64,000 bases of DNA from Endozoicomonas sp. SCSIO W0465 (GCF_023716865.1 NZ_CP092417.1:412001-476000); one strand, 5' to 3'; shown: positions 55,658 to 64,000, counted from the first letter of the stretch. The notes: generated from the sequence alone by a model not told the origin. A program made the numbers and translations.

Positions 55658-56167
55658 ATGGCCCGCTATTCAGAAGAGTTCAAAGAGTCCATCATTCAGA
55701 AGATGATGCCACCCAATAATGTGCCAGTTTCGCAGTTGGTACGTGAGACTGGTATCTCTGATGTGACCCTGTACACTTGGCGAAAGAAAGCAGTATCTAA
55801 AGGAGTGCCTGTGCCGGGCGACGGAAAGAATCCAGATCAATGGACAACTGAAAACAAGTTAGCCGTAATCATTGAAACGGCTGCGTTAAATGAAGCAGAA
55901 ATGGCTGAATACTGTCGTAAAAAAGGTCTGTTTGCTGAACAAATTCAGCAGTGGAAGGCTGCCTTTATTAACAGTGTTTCTGTCCAGCCTGAAAGTCAGT
56001 CAAAACAGCGTAAGGCGCTGTCTGACGAACACAAAAAAGATAAGAAAACCATCAAAAAGCTTGAGCGTGAACTCAATCGCAAGGACAAGGCGTTAGCAGA
56101 AACTGCTGCCTTGCTGGTACTCACAAAAAAGGCCCAAGAGATCTGGGGGGCGCCAGAGGACGATTAG
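55658..56167 (+). CDS. IS3-family OrfA
   Basis: The protein has 169 residues. A helix-turn-helix domain (YSEEFKESIIQKMM, then VSQLVRETGISDVTLYTWRK) is followed by a long leucine-zipper-like coiled coil (KDKKTIKKLERELNRKDKAL). OrfA is the DNA-binding part of the transposase and can also act as a repressor. Near its end lies the slippery heptamer that lets ribosomes enter the orfB frame. Confidence 0.9.
   Translation: MARYSEEFKESIIQKMMPPNNVPVSQLVRETGISDVTLYTWRKKAVSKGVPVPGDGKNPDQWTTENKLAVIIETAALNEAEMAEYCRKKGLFAEQIQQWKAAFINSVSVQPESQSKQRKALSDEHKKDKKTIKKLERELNRKDKALAETAALLVLTKKAQEIWGAPEDD
56125..56131 (+). promoter_or_regulatory. Programmed -1 frameshift site A AAA AAG
   Basis: The heptamer aaaaaag is in the correct phase (codons ACA AAA AAG of orfA). 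Slipping back by one base opens a frame without stops through GRLVSLPDRQNAV into orfB, giving an OrfAB fusion transposase as usual for IS3 elements. Confidence 0.75.
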
Positions 56168-56286
56168 TCTCTCTCCCGGATCGACAAAATGCTGTTAGCC
56201 TGATTAAACAGGCAGTTAAAGATGGGGCTCGTCAGTCAAAAGCCTGCAAAGCCCTTGGTCTTACAGAAAGAACTGTACAACGCTGG

Positions 56287-57228
56287 ATGCAGGGTGATGA
56301 CGTGCGCGCAGATAATCGCAAAAATGCTGACAGGCCAGAACCGGTTAACAAGTTTTCTGAAGCTGAGCGACAGGCGATTGTTGACGTCTGTAACAGCGAG
56401 CGGTTCAAAAGCCTTCCGCCCAGCCAGATTGTGCCCACATTGTTAGATGAAGGTCTCTATATGGGGTCTGAAAGGACATTTTACCGGGTGTTGGAGGAAA
56501 CAGGGCAACAGCATCATCGGGGCAGTGCTGCCAAGCCAAACAGGTATAAGCCAACGTCCTGGTGTGCTACCGGACCCAACCAGGTCTGGTCCTGGGATAT
56601 TACCTATCTGCGCTCTCCGATACGGGGGCAGTTTTATTACCTGTACCTGGTGATAGACATCTTTAGTCGTATGATTGTTACATGGGAAATTCATGAAACC
56701 GAATCAGCTGAGCATGCATCAGAAATGATCACTAAAGCCTGTATCAAACAGGGAATTGCAGCCTTGGAGTGGCCACTGGTTCTGCACTCAGATAATGGTA
56801 GTCCCATGAAGGGTGGCACTATGCTGTCAACACTGCAGCGTCTTGGGGTCGTGAGCTCATTCAGTCGTCCCCGGGTCAGTGATGATAACCCCTTTTCCGA
56901 GGCCATATTCAGAACCCTGAAATACCGCCCTGGTTATCCGCGCACGCCATTTGCTGATCTTGAAGCAGCACGTAGCTGGGTGCATGGTTTTGCCCAATGG
57001 TACAACGAAGAGCACAAGCACAGTGGGCTGAAATTTCTGACACCCGGGCAAAGGCATCGTGGTGAAACCAAGGTGCTTATGGCTAACCGCAGAAAGGTTT
57101 ATGAACAAGCCAAAGAACGTCACCCAGAGCGCTGGGGAAAGAGGTCAACAAGGAACTGGGATCTGGCTGATGAAGTCTGGTTGAATCCCGACAGACCTGC
57201 TGATGATCAACTAAGCAAAGCCGCTTAA
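56287..57228 (+). CDS. IS3-family OrfB (rve/DDE transposase part)
   Basis: The 313-residue segment starts at ATG 56287, but the frame is open back past the A6G site and is most likely translated as an OrfAB fusion. A second helix-turn-helix lies upstream (SKACKALGLTERTVQRW). The integrase core has D in VWSWDITYL, D in LVLHSDNGSPMKGG and E in NPFSEAIFRTLKYRPGYP. It is intact. Confidence 0.92.
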   Translation: MQGDDVRADNRKNADRPEPVNKFSEAERQAIVDVCNSERFKSLPPSQIVPTLLDEGLYMGSERTFYRVLEETGQQHHRGSAAKPNRYKPTSWCATGPNQVWSWDITYLRSPIRGQFYYLYLVIDIFSRMIVTWEIHETESAEHASEMITKACIKQGIAALEWPLVLHSDNGSPMKGGTMLSTLQRLGVVSSFSRPRVSDDNPFSEAIFRTLKYRPGYPRTPFADLEAARSWVHGFAQWYNEEHKHSGLKFLTPGQRHRGETKVLMANRRKVYEQAKERHPERWGKRSTRNWDLADEVWLNPDRPADDQLSKAA

Positions 57229-58051
57229 GTTGAGGCGACAACTATGTTGACAAACACCGGCACAACAATTTCTGGCACCCCACCAAAGAACTCAAAGGCC
57301 CGTTCATGAGACCCCAGCCAGTCCTCTGTTTTTTGTGACAGAGTCGCTTCAGCGTAGGTATAGTTGGACGCTCCCAGCACTGCCACAAATATCTGGGCAT
57401 TGTGGGCAATTTCGCCGGTGTCCGGGTTGATGATTGGCATGGTTGGCCCGGCATAATCAACAAATAACTTTTCACCTGCATTGTGCAGCTGTCGCATAGA
57501 TCGCTTTTGACAACCACGCCACTGATTGTAACGGTGACAGTACTGGGCATAGCTGTAGGCATTGAGGGGGTGGGCCTGACAGTATTCTTCCCAGAGTCGT
57601 TGTTTGGTCACTTCCTTGCGCTTCAGTTCCTGATGCACCTCAGCCCAGTCAGGATCAATCAACCCTTTTCGATTGGCTATCGAGGCATCGGGAAACAGCG
57701 CCTGAATAAGCTCAGGCTCAGATATATCCTCTGCCAGGGGCCAGCTTAATTCCGATTCCTGAAAGGCCTTAACGTAGTTGGATACCGTCCCCACACTGAC
57801 CCGTACACTGCGGGAAATTTGTCGGAAGCTGAGTTGGCTGCCAAACCGCATCCGGAGTATTTCTAGTAGCTTACGCATGGTAATCCTGTTTTCTGTCATG
57901 GCCGGTTCCCTCTCTTGGTACAGATAAGAACGGCCAAAGTTATGGAAAATCAATGCATAAGAAGATATTTGTTAGCTGTATTAGACCGGTTTATGGTCTG
58001 TTGAACAGCGTTTCTGGAAGCTTGAACGGTGATTCTGGAAATCATCAAAAA

Positions 58052-58141
58052 GTGTTCAAAAGAAACCAGAATAGGTGTTCAAGTGTTACCAGAATGGGTG
58101 TTCAAGTGTTACCAGAATGAGTGTTCAAGAGTTACCAGAAT
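58052..58141 (-). repeat. IS21 right-end subterminal repeats
   Basis: Four copies of gtgttcaa.n.taccagaat at 58052, 58075, 58098 and 58121 have an exact 23-bp period. Two related inverted copies are at the left end (53824 and 53846). They are probable IstA-binding sites. Gaps between the copies are only 2 bp, which rules out a CRISPR array. Confidence 0.8.
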
Positions 58142-58477
58142 ATGCAAGGTCAGGTTTTTGCAATTTTGCTAACTCGCTACAAGAACAAAGAGCTTGAGTA
58201 AACTATCATACTAGCGTAACTGTTCAGCACCCCCACATAAATCTGGAATTTTCTGATTTTTATACCATCCTCTTAAGCACCATTTTTCCACAATATTCGC
58301 CAGCATGATTCCAGAACTACCCGCAACTATGTCGGCTGAGATTCTCTTGAAAGAGAATGCAGAGCTGCGGATGAGAGTTGCCTGTCTGGAAGAGCGATGT
58401 CGAGAATTGGAAGAAAAGGTTGGCAAGAACAGTCAAAACAGCAGCAAGCCGCCATCGTCTGATGGTTATCAAAAACC

Positions 58478-60085
58478 GTAACTGTTCAGCACCCCCACAT
58501 AAATCTGGAATTTTCTGATTTTTATACCATCCTCTTAAGCACCATTTTTCCACAATATTCGCCAGCATGATTCCAGAACTACCCGCAACTATGTCGGCTG
58601 AGATTCTCTTGAAAGAGAATGCAGAGCTGCGGATGAGAGTTGCCTGTCTGGAAGAGCGATGTCGAGAATTGGAAGAAAAGGTTGGCAAGAACAGTCAAAA
58701 CAGCAGCAAGCCGCCATCGTCTGATGGTTATCAAAAACCTTGTAAAAACAGTAATTCTCCAGATCATTCTGACGACCTTTCCGCAGATAAAGGTACCGAT
58801 CCATCGGATGAAAAACCCAATCCTAAAAGTCTGAGACAGTCTTCTGGTAATAAAGCCGGTGGAAAGAAAGGGCATCAGGGCACTTGTCTTAAACAGGTCG
58901 ATATCCCTGACTATATTGAGTACCTTCCGGTTAAAGAATGCAATAAATGTCAGGCGTCTCTTCTTGATAGTGAGCCGGTCAAATATATTGAACGACAGGT
59001 GTTTGAACCAGGGAGACCGGGTGAATTTGAAGTAACGGCCCATAGAGCTGAAGTAAAAATCTGCACTTGTGGTTGTCGGAATCAGGCTGAATTCCCGGAA
59101 GGTGTTACCGCTGCCGCACAATATGGCTCAGCCACACAGGCTATGGCCGTCTATCTTAACCAATACCATTTCCTGCCTTTTAAGCGCGTGTCAGAGTATT
59201 TTAATACTCTCTATAAAATGAGTGTAAGTGCAGGCACTGTCGCCAATTTTGTGGCCAGAACCTATGAAAATCTGGCTTCTACTGAAGAGGTTATTCGTGA
59301 CGCCTTGCGGGAATCGTCTGTTGCCGGAGCCGATGAAACGGGTATGCGGGCCGAGGGCTCTTTGCACTGGCTACACGTTATGCGGGATGAACAATGGACG
59401 CTCTACTACTTGTCTGAAAAGCGAGGTCGTGAGGCCATGGACACGATGGGCATACTGCTAACATTTGCAGGCGTTCTGGTTCATGATCATTGGAAATCCT
59501 ATTTTGCATATGCGGCAACTCACGTACTTTGCAATGCCCATCACCTGAGGGAGCTTTTGGGTGTTGTTGATAGGGACAGCAATCAACTGGCGTTGCGATT
59601 GATGAAGCTACTGAGGCTTTCCTGGCATTACTGCAAGGGCTTTAAGACCATAGGTATGCTACAGATGCCAAGTGTTGTCTGTGAACGAATCGAGAAGATT
59701 TATGACCGGTTGCTTCAGCGGGCTCTAATGAAAGAAGTCGTCTATATGGAGAAGCAACGAGAGGAGCTTAAGCGCAAGAAAGTCAAGAATACTAAAGCTT
59801 ACAATCTCTTCAAACGACTCACTGAGTTCAAGGCTGAGACACTGCGCTTCATGTCAGATTTTACCATTCCCTTCGATAACAATGGCAGTGAGCGGGATGT
59901 TCGAATGGCCAAGTTAAAGCAGAAAATCTCAGGCTGCTTCAGGAGTGCAGACGGTGGTTCTATGTTTGCACGGATTCGCAGCTATTTGTCGTCTGCCAGA
60001 AAACAGGGAATGGACATATATCAATCACTTCATAGAGCTGTTCGGAATTACTGTAATATGCCTTTGCTCAGTGCTGAATAGTTAC
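58478..60085 (+). mobile_element. IS66-family element, copy 2 (1608 bp), inside copy 1
   Basis: The ends are gtaactgttcagcac and the complement of gtaactattcagcac. The exact 8-bp duplication caaaaacc lies at 58470-58477 and 60086-60093. The first 262 bp repeat 58216-58477 exactly. It is intact and recent. Confidence 0.93.
58567..60081 (+). CDS. IS66-family transposase
   Basis: The protein has 504 residues. An N-terminal coiled coil (AEILLKENAELRMRVACLEE), the KNSQNSSKPPSSDG linker typical of IS66 and a zinc ribbon (CNKCQASL, CTCGC) are followed by the DDE domain, with GADETGMRAEG, HDHWKSYFAYA with NAHHLREL, and FDNNGSERDVRMAKLKQKIS. It is complete and probably active. Confidence 0.95.
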   Translation: MIPELPATMSAEILLKENAELRMRVACLEERCRELEEKVGKNSQNSSKPPSSDGYQKPCKNSNSPDHSDDLSADKGTDPSDEKPNPKSLRQSSGNKAGGKKGHQGTCLKQVDIPDYIEYLPVKECNKCQASLLDSEPVKYIERQVFEPGRPGEFEVTAHRAEVKICTCGCRNQAEFPEGVTAAAQYGSATQAMAVYLNQYHFLPFKRVSEYFNTLYKMSVSAGTVANFVARTYENLASTEEVIRDALRESSVAGADETGMRAEGSLHWLHVMRDEQWTLYYLSEKRGREAMDTMGILLTFAGVLVHDHWKSYFAYAATHVLCNAHHLRELLGVVDRDSNQLALRLMKLLRLSWHYCKGFKTIGMLQMPSVVCERIEKIYDRLLQRALMKEVVYMEKQREELKRKKVKNTKAYNLFKRLTEFKAETLRFMSDFTIPFDNNGSERDVRMAKLKQKISGCFRSADGGSMFARIRSYLSSARKQGMDIYQSLHRAVRNYCNMPLLSAE

Positions 60086-61439
60086 CAAAAACCTTGTAAA
60101 AACAGTAATTCTCCAGATCATTCTGACGACCTTTCCGCAGATAAAGGTACCGATCCATCGGATGAAAAACCCAATCCTAAAAGTCTGAGACAGTCTTCTG
60201 GTAATAAAGCCGGTGGAAAGAAAGGGCATCAGGGCACTTGTCTTAAACAGGTCGATATCCCTGACTATATTGAGTACCTTCCGGTTAAAGAATGCAATAA
60301 ATGTCAGGCGTCTCTTCTTGATAGTGAGCCGGTCAAATATATTGAACGACAGGTGTTTGAACCAGGGAGACCGGGTGAATTTGAAGTAACGGCCCATAGA
60401 GCTGAAGTAAAAATCTGCACTTGTGGTTGTCGGAATCAGGCTGAATTCCCGGAAGGTGTTACCGCTGCCGCACAATATGGCTCAGCCACACAGGCTATGG
60501 CCGTCTATCTTAACCAATACCATTTCCTGCCTTTTAAGCGCGTGTCAGAGTATTTTAATACTCTCTATAAAATGAGTGTAAGTGCAGGCACTGTCGCCAA
60601 TTTTGTGGCCAGAACCTATGAAAATCTGGCTTCTACTGAAGAGGTTATTCGTGACGCCTTGCGGGAATCGTCTGTTGCCGGAGCCGATGAAACGGGTATG
60701 CGGGCCGAGGGCTCTTTGCACTGGCTACACGTTATGCGGGATGAACAATGGACGCTCTACTACTTGTCTGAAAAGCGAGGTCGTGAGGCCATGGACACGA
60801 TGGGCATACTGCTAACATTTGCAGGCGTTCTGGTTCATGATCATTGGAAATCCTATTTTGCATATGCGGCAACTCACGTACTTTGCAATGCCCATCACCT
60901 GAGGGAGCTTTTGGGTGTTGTTGATAGGGACAGCAATCAACTGGCGTTGCGATTGATGAAGCTACTGAGGCTTTCCTGGCATTACTGCAAGGGCTTTAAG
61001 ACCATAGGTATGCTACAGATGCCAAGTGTTGTCTGTGAACGAATCGAGAAGATTTATGACCGGTTGCTTCAGCGGGCTCTAATGAAAGAAGTCGTCTATA
61101 TGGAGAAGCAACGAGAGGAGCTTAAGCGCAAGAAAGTCAAGAATACTAAAGCTTACAATCTCTTCAAACGACTCACTGAGTTCAAGGCTGAGACACTGCG
61201 CTTCATGTCAGATTTTACCATTCCCTTCGATAACAATGGCAGTGAGCGGGATGTTCGAATGGCCAAGTTAAAGCAGAAAATCTCAGGCTGCTTCAGGAGT
61301 GCAGACGGTGGTTCTATGTTTGCACGGATTCGCAGCTATTTGTCGTCTGCCAGAAAACAGGGAATGGACATATATCAATCACTTCATAGAGCTGTTCGGA
61401 ATTACTGTAATATGCCTTTGCTCAGTGCTGAATAGTTAC

Positions 61440-61917
61440 GATAAAGCTTTATGTATATCGAGAAGCTTAGGCATTTCATGAAATGTTTCCCTTGCCTTAA
61501 CAAACAGCTCAAAATAATCTCCAATCATCTTCCTTTCGTTATCAGTGGCATTATTTCCTGCATACATCCATTCAAAGTTTCTGAATCTATTTTCAGAAAG
61601 TTGATTACTTGTTACAGGCTTCCATGGCAAACCATATCGCTCACTACTCAATTTTTCTATCAAAAGTCTCTCTTGAAAACGACTAAAGACTTTTAATGAA
61701 TCCAAGGATATTTTTTCTATAACTTCTGAGTCACCTTTTATTGATTCAGACCAGCCAGTGTTATTTGTTGAAGAGAAGAGAACTATATCAATGGTGATGA
61801 CAAAATCACCATTAAGGTGATGTCGCAATCCCCACTCTTGACAAACGGCCATACTAATCTCTGGTGGGATAGCAAACTGATCATAGTATGACGTCACATC
61901 ATCAGAGAATTCATGGT
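61440..61917 (-). pseudogene. Fragment of an unrecognised gene, cut at both ends by IS elements
   Basis: The minus-strand frame reads VEDHEFSDDVTSYYDQFAIP through PKLLDIHKALS. Its stop codon is supplied by the IS66 end at 61439, and its 5' side runs into the IS end at 61918 without a convincing start (a GTG at 61897 is available). About 158 residues remain. They are soluble, with Trp and Phe in FRNFEWMYAGNNA. The family is not recognised. It may be the last trace of cargo between IS elements. Confidence 0.5.
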
Positions 61918-63446
61918 CCTCGACTTTAGAGTTTTAAGAGCACAATAGTTCCGGCGCATAATCTGCTAAAAGCAACCATCCCCAATGACGAAATTCGAGA
62001 TGGTTGCCATGCTCACTTCAGATCATCAAGTAATCCTCAGGGAGCTCGCTTCATATACAACCTTTCTTGCTGGAGCGCTATCATCAACTGCAGTACCAAC
62101 GTTCTGCGAACTGCTGTTCGGTTGCATGCTTTCAGCCGACGGCTTTGTTACACAGGCGTTGTTAACAATTGATTTTCATTGTGTGTGGAGCAGCTACCAC
62201 CACTGGCTATCTCAGGGCAAGTGGCAATGGAAGAACTTGGCACGCCACTTGATCCGTCTGGTCTGCTCCAAAGCTCCTGAGAATCAACCTGTGGTCCTGG
62301 GGCTTGATGACTGGGTAATCGAACGGTTTTCCGACAAAGCCCCTGCTTGTCGTACACATCATCAACACAGCAAGAAACGCAATCGGCCGACGTACATCTG
62401 GGGGCAGTGTTGGGTTTCCCTGGCCATCATATTTGAGCGGGCTGCAGATGAAGTATTTACCGCCATACCGGTGATCTCATTTCCGACACCAGCTTCAGGT
62501 AACACCAGCAAACTGAAAATTGCCGTGGCCATGCTCAGGGTGGTACGCAATGAAGTGAAGGATCGAGTGCTACGCCTGCTAACCGATTGCTGGTATATGA
62601 ACTGGACACTGATAAAGCCAGCTCTGGAAATGAACATAGAAGTTGTTGGTCAGATACCTTCAAATCGGGCCCTCTATGCTTTGCCGCCAGCACCCACCGT
62701 AAAGAAGCGAGGGCGCCCAAAAAAGTACGGCATCAAGATGACGACAGAACAGGTTAAGAAACTGCCGGAAGAAAAAGCAACAGTATGGATGTACGGCAAA
62801 TTTCGCAAAATACGTTATCGTACCCTGATCTGTCGCGCCAGATTCCTTAAAGGTCGTGAAGTACGCGTCGTCTGGAGTCGCTTTGAAAATGACAAAGGTC
62901 TGACCGAAAGCAGAATATTCATCTCGACCAATCCGGAACTTGAGGGACTGGAGGTGCTTCGTGCCTATTCCCGGAGATGGCCGGTAGAGCCAATGTTTCA
63001 CCAACTCAAACATGCTTTTGGCTGTTGCCATTTATGGCAGCAGAAATTGCGAACACTGCTTCGATGGATGCATTTGAAAATGGCAGGCTATGCATTATTG
63101 CAGTTATTAACCGTTTGTAAAAATCAGGCATGTCTGAATATTTCTCGGATACCCTGGAGAAGCCCGGATACAACCACTGCAGGCATGATGAAAATTGCTC
63201 TTTCAGGAATTATTCCGAGGTTCTCTATTCGCAAGGGCTGGAACAGATATAAGCAAAAATATGAGTTCAATTTTCGCGATCTGATCGACCAGTTAATACC
63301 GGATAATTCAGAAGCAGCATAACTAAAGGCTTTTAGGCAAAAAACGGAAGTAATAACGAACTTGGAAAAACAGTTCACTGATTTCGGCTTGCTTCACTAT
63401 AAAAAGCTGACCGAATTATCGTTTTATACAGACTCTAAAGTCGAGG
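61918..63446 (+). mobile_element. IS4/IS701-like element (~1.53 kb)
   Basis: The inverted repeats cctcgactttagagt are found at 61918-61932 and, complemented, at 63432-63446. The flanks differ (tggt on the left, tatt on the right), so no target duplication is visible. The left flank is an unknown gene fragment and the right flank is the middle of an IS66 element. Confidence 0.75.
61985..63322 (+). CDS. DDE transposase, IS4/IS701-like
   Basis: The protein has 445 residues with a DDE transposase fold: D in VVLGLDDWVIERFSDKAPAC, D in RLLTDCWYMNWTLIKPALEM, and E in the RRWPVEPMFHQLKHAFG helix. A basic AT-hook-like KKRGRPKKYG lies in the middle. The N-terminus (MLTSDHQVILRELASYTTFL) is shared with a group of IS701/IS4-like transposases; the exact family is uncertain. 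The reading frame is intact. Confidence 0.8.
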   Translation: MTKFEMVAMLTSDHQVILRELASYTTFLAGALSSTAVPTFCELLFGCMLSADGFVTQALLTIDFHCVWSSYHHWLSQGKWQWKNLARHLIRLVCSKAPENQPVVLGLDDWVIERFSDKAPACRTHHQHSKKRNRPTYIWGQCWVSLAIIFERAADEVFTAIPVISFPTPASGNTSKLKIAVAMLRVVRNEVKDRVLRLLTDCWYMNWTLIKPALEMNIEVVGQIPSNRALYALPPAPTVKKRGRPKKYGIKMTTEQVKKLPEEKATVWMYGKFRKIRYRTLICRARFLKGREVRVVWSRFENDKGLTESRIFISTNPELEGLEVLRAYSRRWPVEPMFHQLKHAFGCCHLWQQKLRTLLRWMHLKMAGYALLQLLTVCKNQACLNISRIPWRSPDTTTAGMMKIALSGIIPRFSIRKGWNRYKQKYEFNFRDLIDQLIPDNSEAA

Positions 63447-64000
63447 TATTTTAATACTCTCTATAAAATGAGTGTAAGTGCAGGCACTGTCGCCAATTTT
63501 GTGGCCAGAACCTATGAAAATCTGGCTTCTACTGAAGAGGTTATTCGTGACGCCTTGCGGGAATCGTCTGTTGCCGGAGCCGATGAAACGGGTATGCGGG
63601 CCGAGGGCTCTTTGCACTGGCTACACGTTATGCGGGATGAACAATGGACGCTCTACTACTTGTCTGAAAAGCGAGGTCGTGAGGCCATGGACACGATGGG
63701 CATACTGCTAACATTTGCAGGCGTTCTGGTTCATGATCATTGGAAATCCTATTTTGCATATGCGGCAACTCACGTACTTTGCAATGCCCATCACCTGAGG
63801 GAGCTTTTGGGTGTTGTTGATAGGGACAGCAAATCAACTGGCGTTGCGATTGATGAAGCTACTGAGGCTTTCCTGGCATTACTGCAAGGGCTTTAAGACC
63901 ATAGGTATGCTACAGATGCCAAGTGTTGTCTGTGAACGAATCGAGAAGATTTATGACCGGTTGCTTCAGCGGGCTCTAATGAAAGAAGTCGTCTATATGG
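63447..64000 (+). pseudogene. IS66-family element, copy 3, truncated and frameshifted
   Basis: The sequence matches 59200-59754 of copy 2 (start tattttaatactctctataa). The first ~720 bp of the IS, including its left end, are missing, replaced by the IS4/IS701-like element. An extra A near 63832 (gacagcaaatcaac instead of gacagcaatcaac) shifts the frame and ends the transposase at 63896. The element continues past the window edge. Confidence 0.88.

Larger units (their letters stand above)
55585..57258 (+). mobile_element. IS3-family element (1674 bp), in istA
   Basis: Inverted repeats share catagttgtcgcctc at both ends. The 5-bp duplication ggcac lies at 55580-55584 and 57259-57263; removing one copy restores the istA frame exactly, which fixes these borders. 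Two overlapping-frame genes are joined by a frameshift site. Confidence 0.88.
54667..57899 (-). pseudogene. istA: IS21 transposase IstA, split by an IS3 element
   Basis: The N-terminal part (57899 down to 57259) and C-terminal part (55579 down to 54667) join to 517 residues after removing the IS3 element and one ggcac copy: ...GGVPEIVVP-DNPKCAVIKAC.... It has a helix-turn-helix N-terminus (MRKLLEILRMRFGSQLSFRQ), the DDE core beginning KLFVDYAGPTMP, and the C-terminal Mu-like domain. In the present state the first part ends shortly after the junction, so transposase is not made intact. Confidence 0.9.
53819..58146 (-). mobile_element. IS21-family element interrupted by an IS3 element, in tniQ
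   Basis: The ends are tgcgtattctgg (left) and the complement of tgcatattctgg (right). The 5-bp duplication aggtc lies at 53814-53818 and 58147-58151. Multiple ~22-bp subterminal repeats occur at both ends (two on the left, four on the right). Without the IS3 insertion it is 2649 bp. It carries istA and istB on the minus strand. Confidence 0.9.
45833..58201 (+). mobile_element. Tn7-like transposon core (tnsA-tnsB-tnsC-tniQ), distal end not seen
   Basis: The element begins with tgtgaatttc 4 bp after the parE stop, giving the TGT terminus typical of Tn7 relatives. It is followed by repeated putative TnsB sites and four transposition genes in standard order. The core has clearly lower GC than parE and the other neighbours. 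tnsC and tniQ are each broken by two insertions. If a 5-bp duplication was made, the near copy would be attcc (45828-45832). Cargo and the opposite end lie beyond the window or have been lost. No Cas genes or CRISPR array accompany it, so guide-RNA targeting is not indicated. Confidence 0.85.
51509..58201 (+). pseudogene. tniQ: TniQ/TnsD-family target selector, split by IS1595 and IS21
   Basis: The coding pieces 51509-52372, 53491-53818 and 58152-58201 join to 413 codons in one frame when the IS1595 and IS21 insertions and their duplications are removed. The start is GTG. The N-terminal TniQ domain (PKVFPDETLESYLIRVARSN) is followed by zinc-binding Cys pairs (PVCPACLAESGYI, CPTH, DKCPKCGVSI, NCSCGFDL). 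The short length fits TniQ or small TnsD proteins that direct insertion to a fixed site, here presumably the end of parE. In its present state the protein is cut after residue 289, so the element should be immobile by this route. Confidence 0.88.
58305..61435 (+). pseudogene. IS66 transposase of copy 1, split
   Basis: The parts 58305-58477 and 60094-61435 would give 504 codons identical in sequence to the copy 2 protein, interrupted after codon ~57 by copy 2. The long frame reading from 59945 through the copy 2 tail into copy 1 is an accident of the insertion. It still contains the whole zinc-ribbon and DDE region, so a near-complete protein with a foreign start is possible. Confidence 0.85.
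58216..61439 (+). mobile_element. IS66-family element, copy 1, interrupted by copy 2
   Basis: The left end gtaactgttcagcac is at 58216 and the right end ...gtgctgaatagttac at 61439. Pieces 58216-58477 and 60094-61439 total 1608 bp, exactly the size of copy 2. The flanks do not match (left atactagc, right gataaagc), so the present flanks were not created by a simple insertion. Confidence 0.88.

Noticed and set aside
58052..58141. Regular 23-bp repeats resembling a small CRISPR array
   Set aside because: The gaps between repeats are only 2 bp, and matching inverted copies lie at the other end of the IS21 element, so these are transposase-binding sites.
45833..58201. CRISPR-associated (guide-RNA directed) transposon
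   Set aside because: No cas genes, CRISPR repeats or guide-like sequence are present; there is a single TniQ and a fixed site next to parE.
59945..61435. A separate 496-codon gene starting inside IS66 copy 2
   Set aside because: Its first ~48 codons are out-of-frame copy 2 sequence and the rest is the interrupted copy 1 transposase.

Overview
The window looks like chromosomal DNA of a marine, host-associated gammaproteobacterium. An Endozoicomonas-like member of the Oceanospirillales is my best guess. This is inferred from the housekeeping gene set (trmL, secB, gpmI, envC, ctpA, yqiA, parE), the very large type I-secreted adhesin and the extreme insertion-sequence load; no marker gene was compared. 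I saw no rRNA, tRNA or CRISPR array.

Region 1 (1-16.4 kb) is a giant adhesin locus. A calcium-adhesin-like protein built from near-identical 421-residue repeats, VCBS, cadherin-like and LamG-like domains and a C-terminal type I secretion signal is followed by its ABC exporter, its membrane-fusion protein and a small lipoprotein. The first 2.76 kb is broken by eight small deletions. Each falls where repeat copies differ from one another, so they are probably consensus errors in a collapsed repeat.

Region 2 (16.4-25.6 kb) holds a pentapeptide-repeat protein, a ZntA-type metal ATPase, and a fimbrial locus (pilin, TcfC/CooC-like usher, convergent possible tip gene, no chaperone). The pilin is flanked by two inverted copies of a ~160-bp MITE.

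Region 3 (25.6-45.8 kb) is mainly core genome: trmL, secB, a rhodanese, gpmI, fklB, rnz, envC, ctpA, an outer-membrane protein, a formate/nitrite transporter, an ERCC4-type nuclease, a LOG-family gene, yqiA and parE. The usual gpmI-envC-ctpA neighbourhood is split by a 5.6-kb islet that includes a headless, frameshifted EF-G-like pseudogene. The transporter gene is broken by an IS4 element that itself carries an IS1595 element.

Region 4 (45.83-58.20 kb) is the core of a Tn7-like transposon, tnsA-tnsB-tnsC-tniQ, whose end lies 4 bp past the parE stop codon. It has been dismantled by nested insertions: tnsC by a MITE and an IS66 element, and tniQ by an IS1595 element and an IS21 element that contains an IS3 element. 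Every junction has an exact target-site duplication. Removing the insertions restores uninterrupted tnsC (342 codons) and tniQ (413 codons).

Region 5 (58.2-64 kb) is a pile of IS66 copies (one inserted in another, one truncated) and an IS4/IS701-like element. Flanks that do not match indicate recombination or deletion, which may have removed the cargo and distal end of the Tn7-like element.
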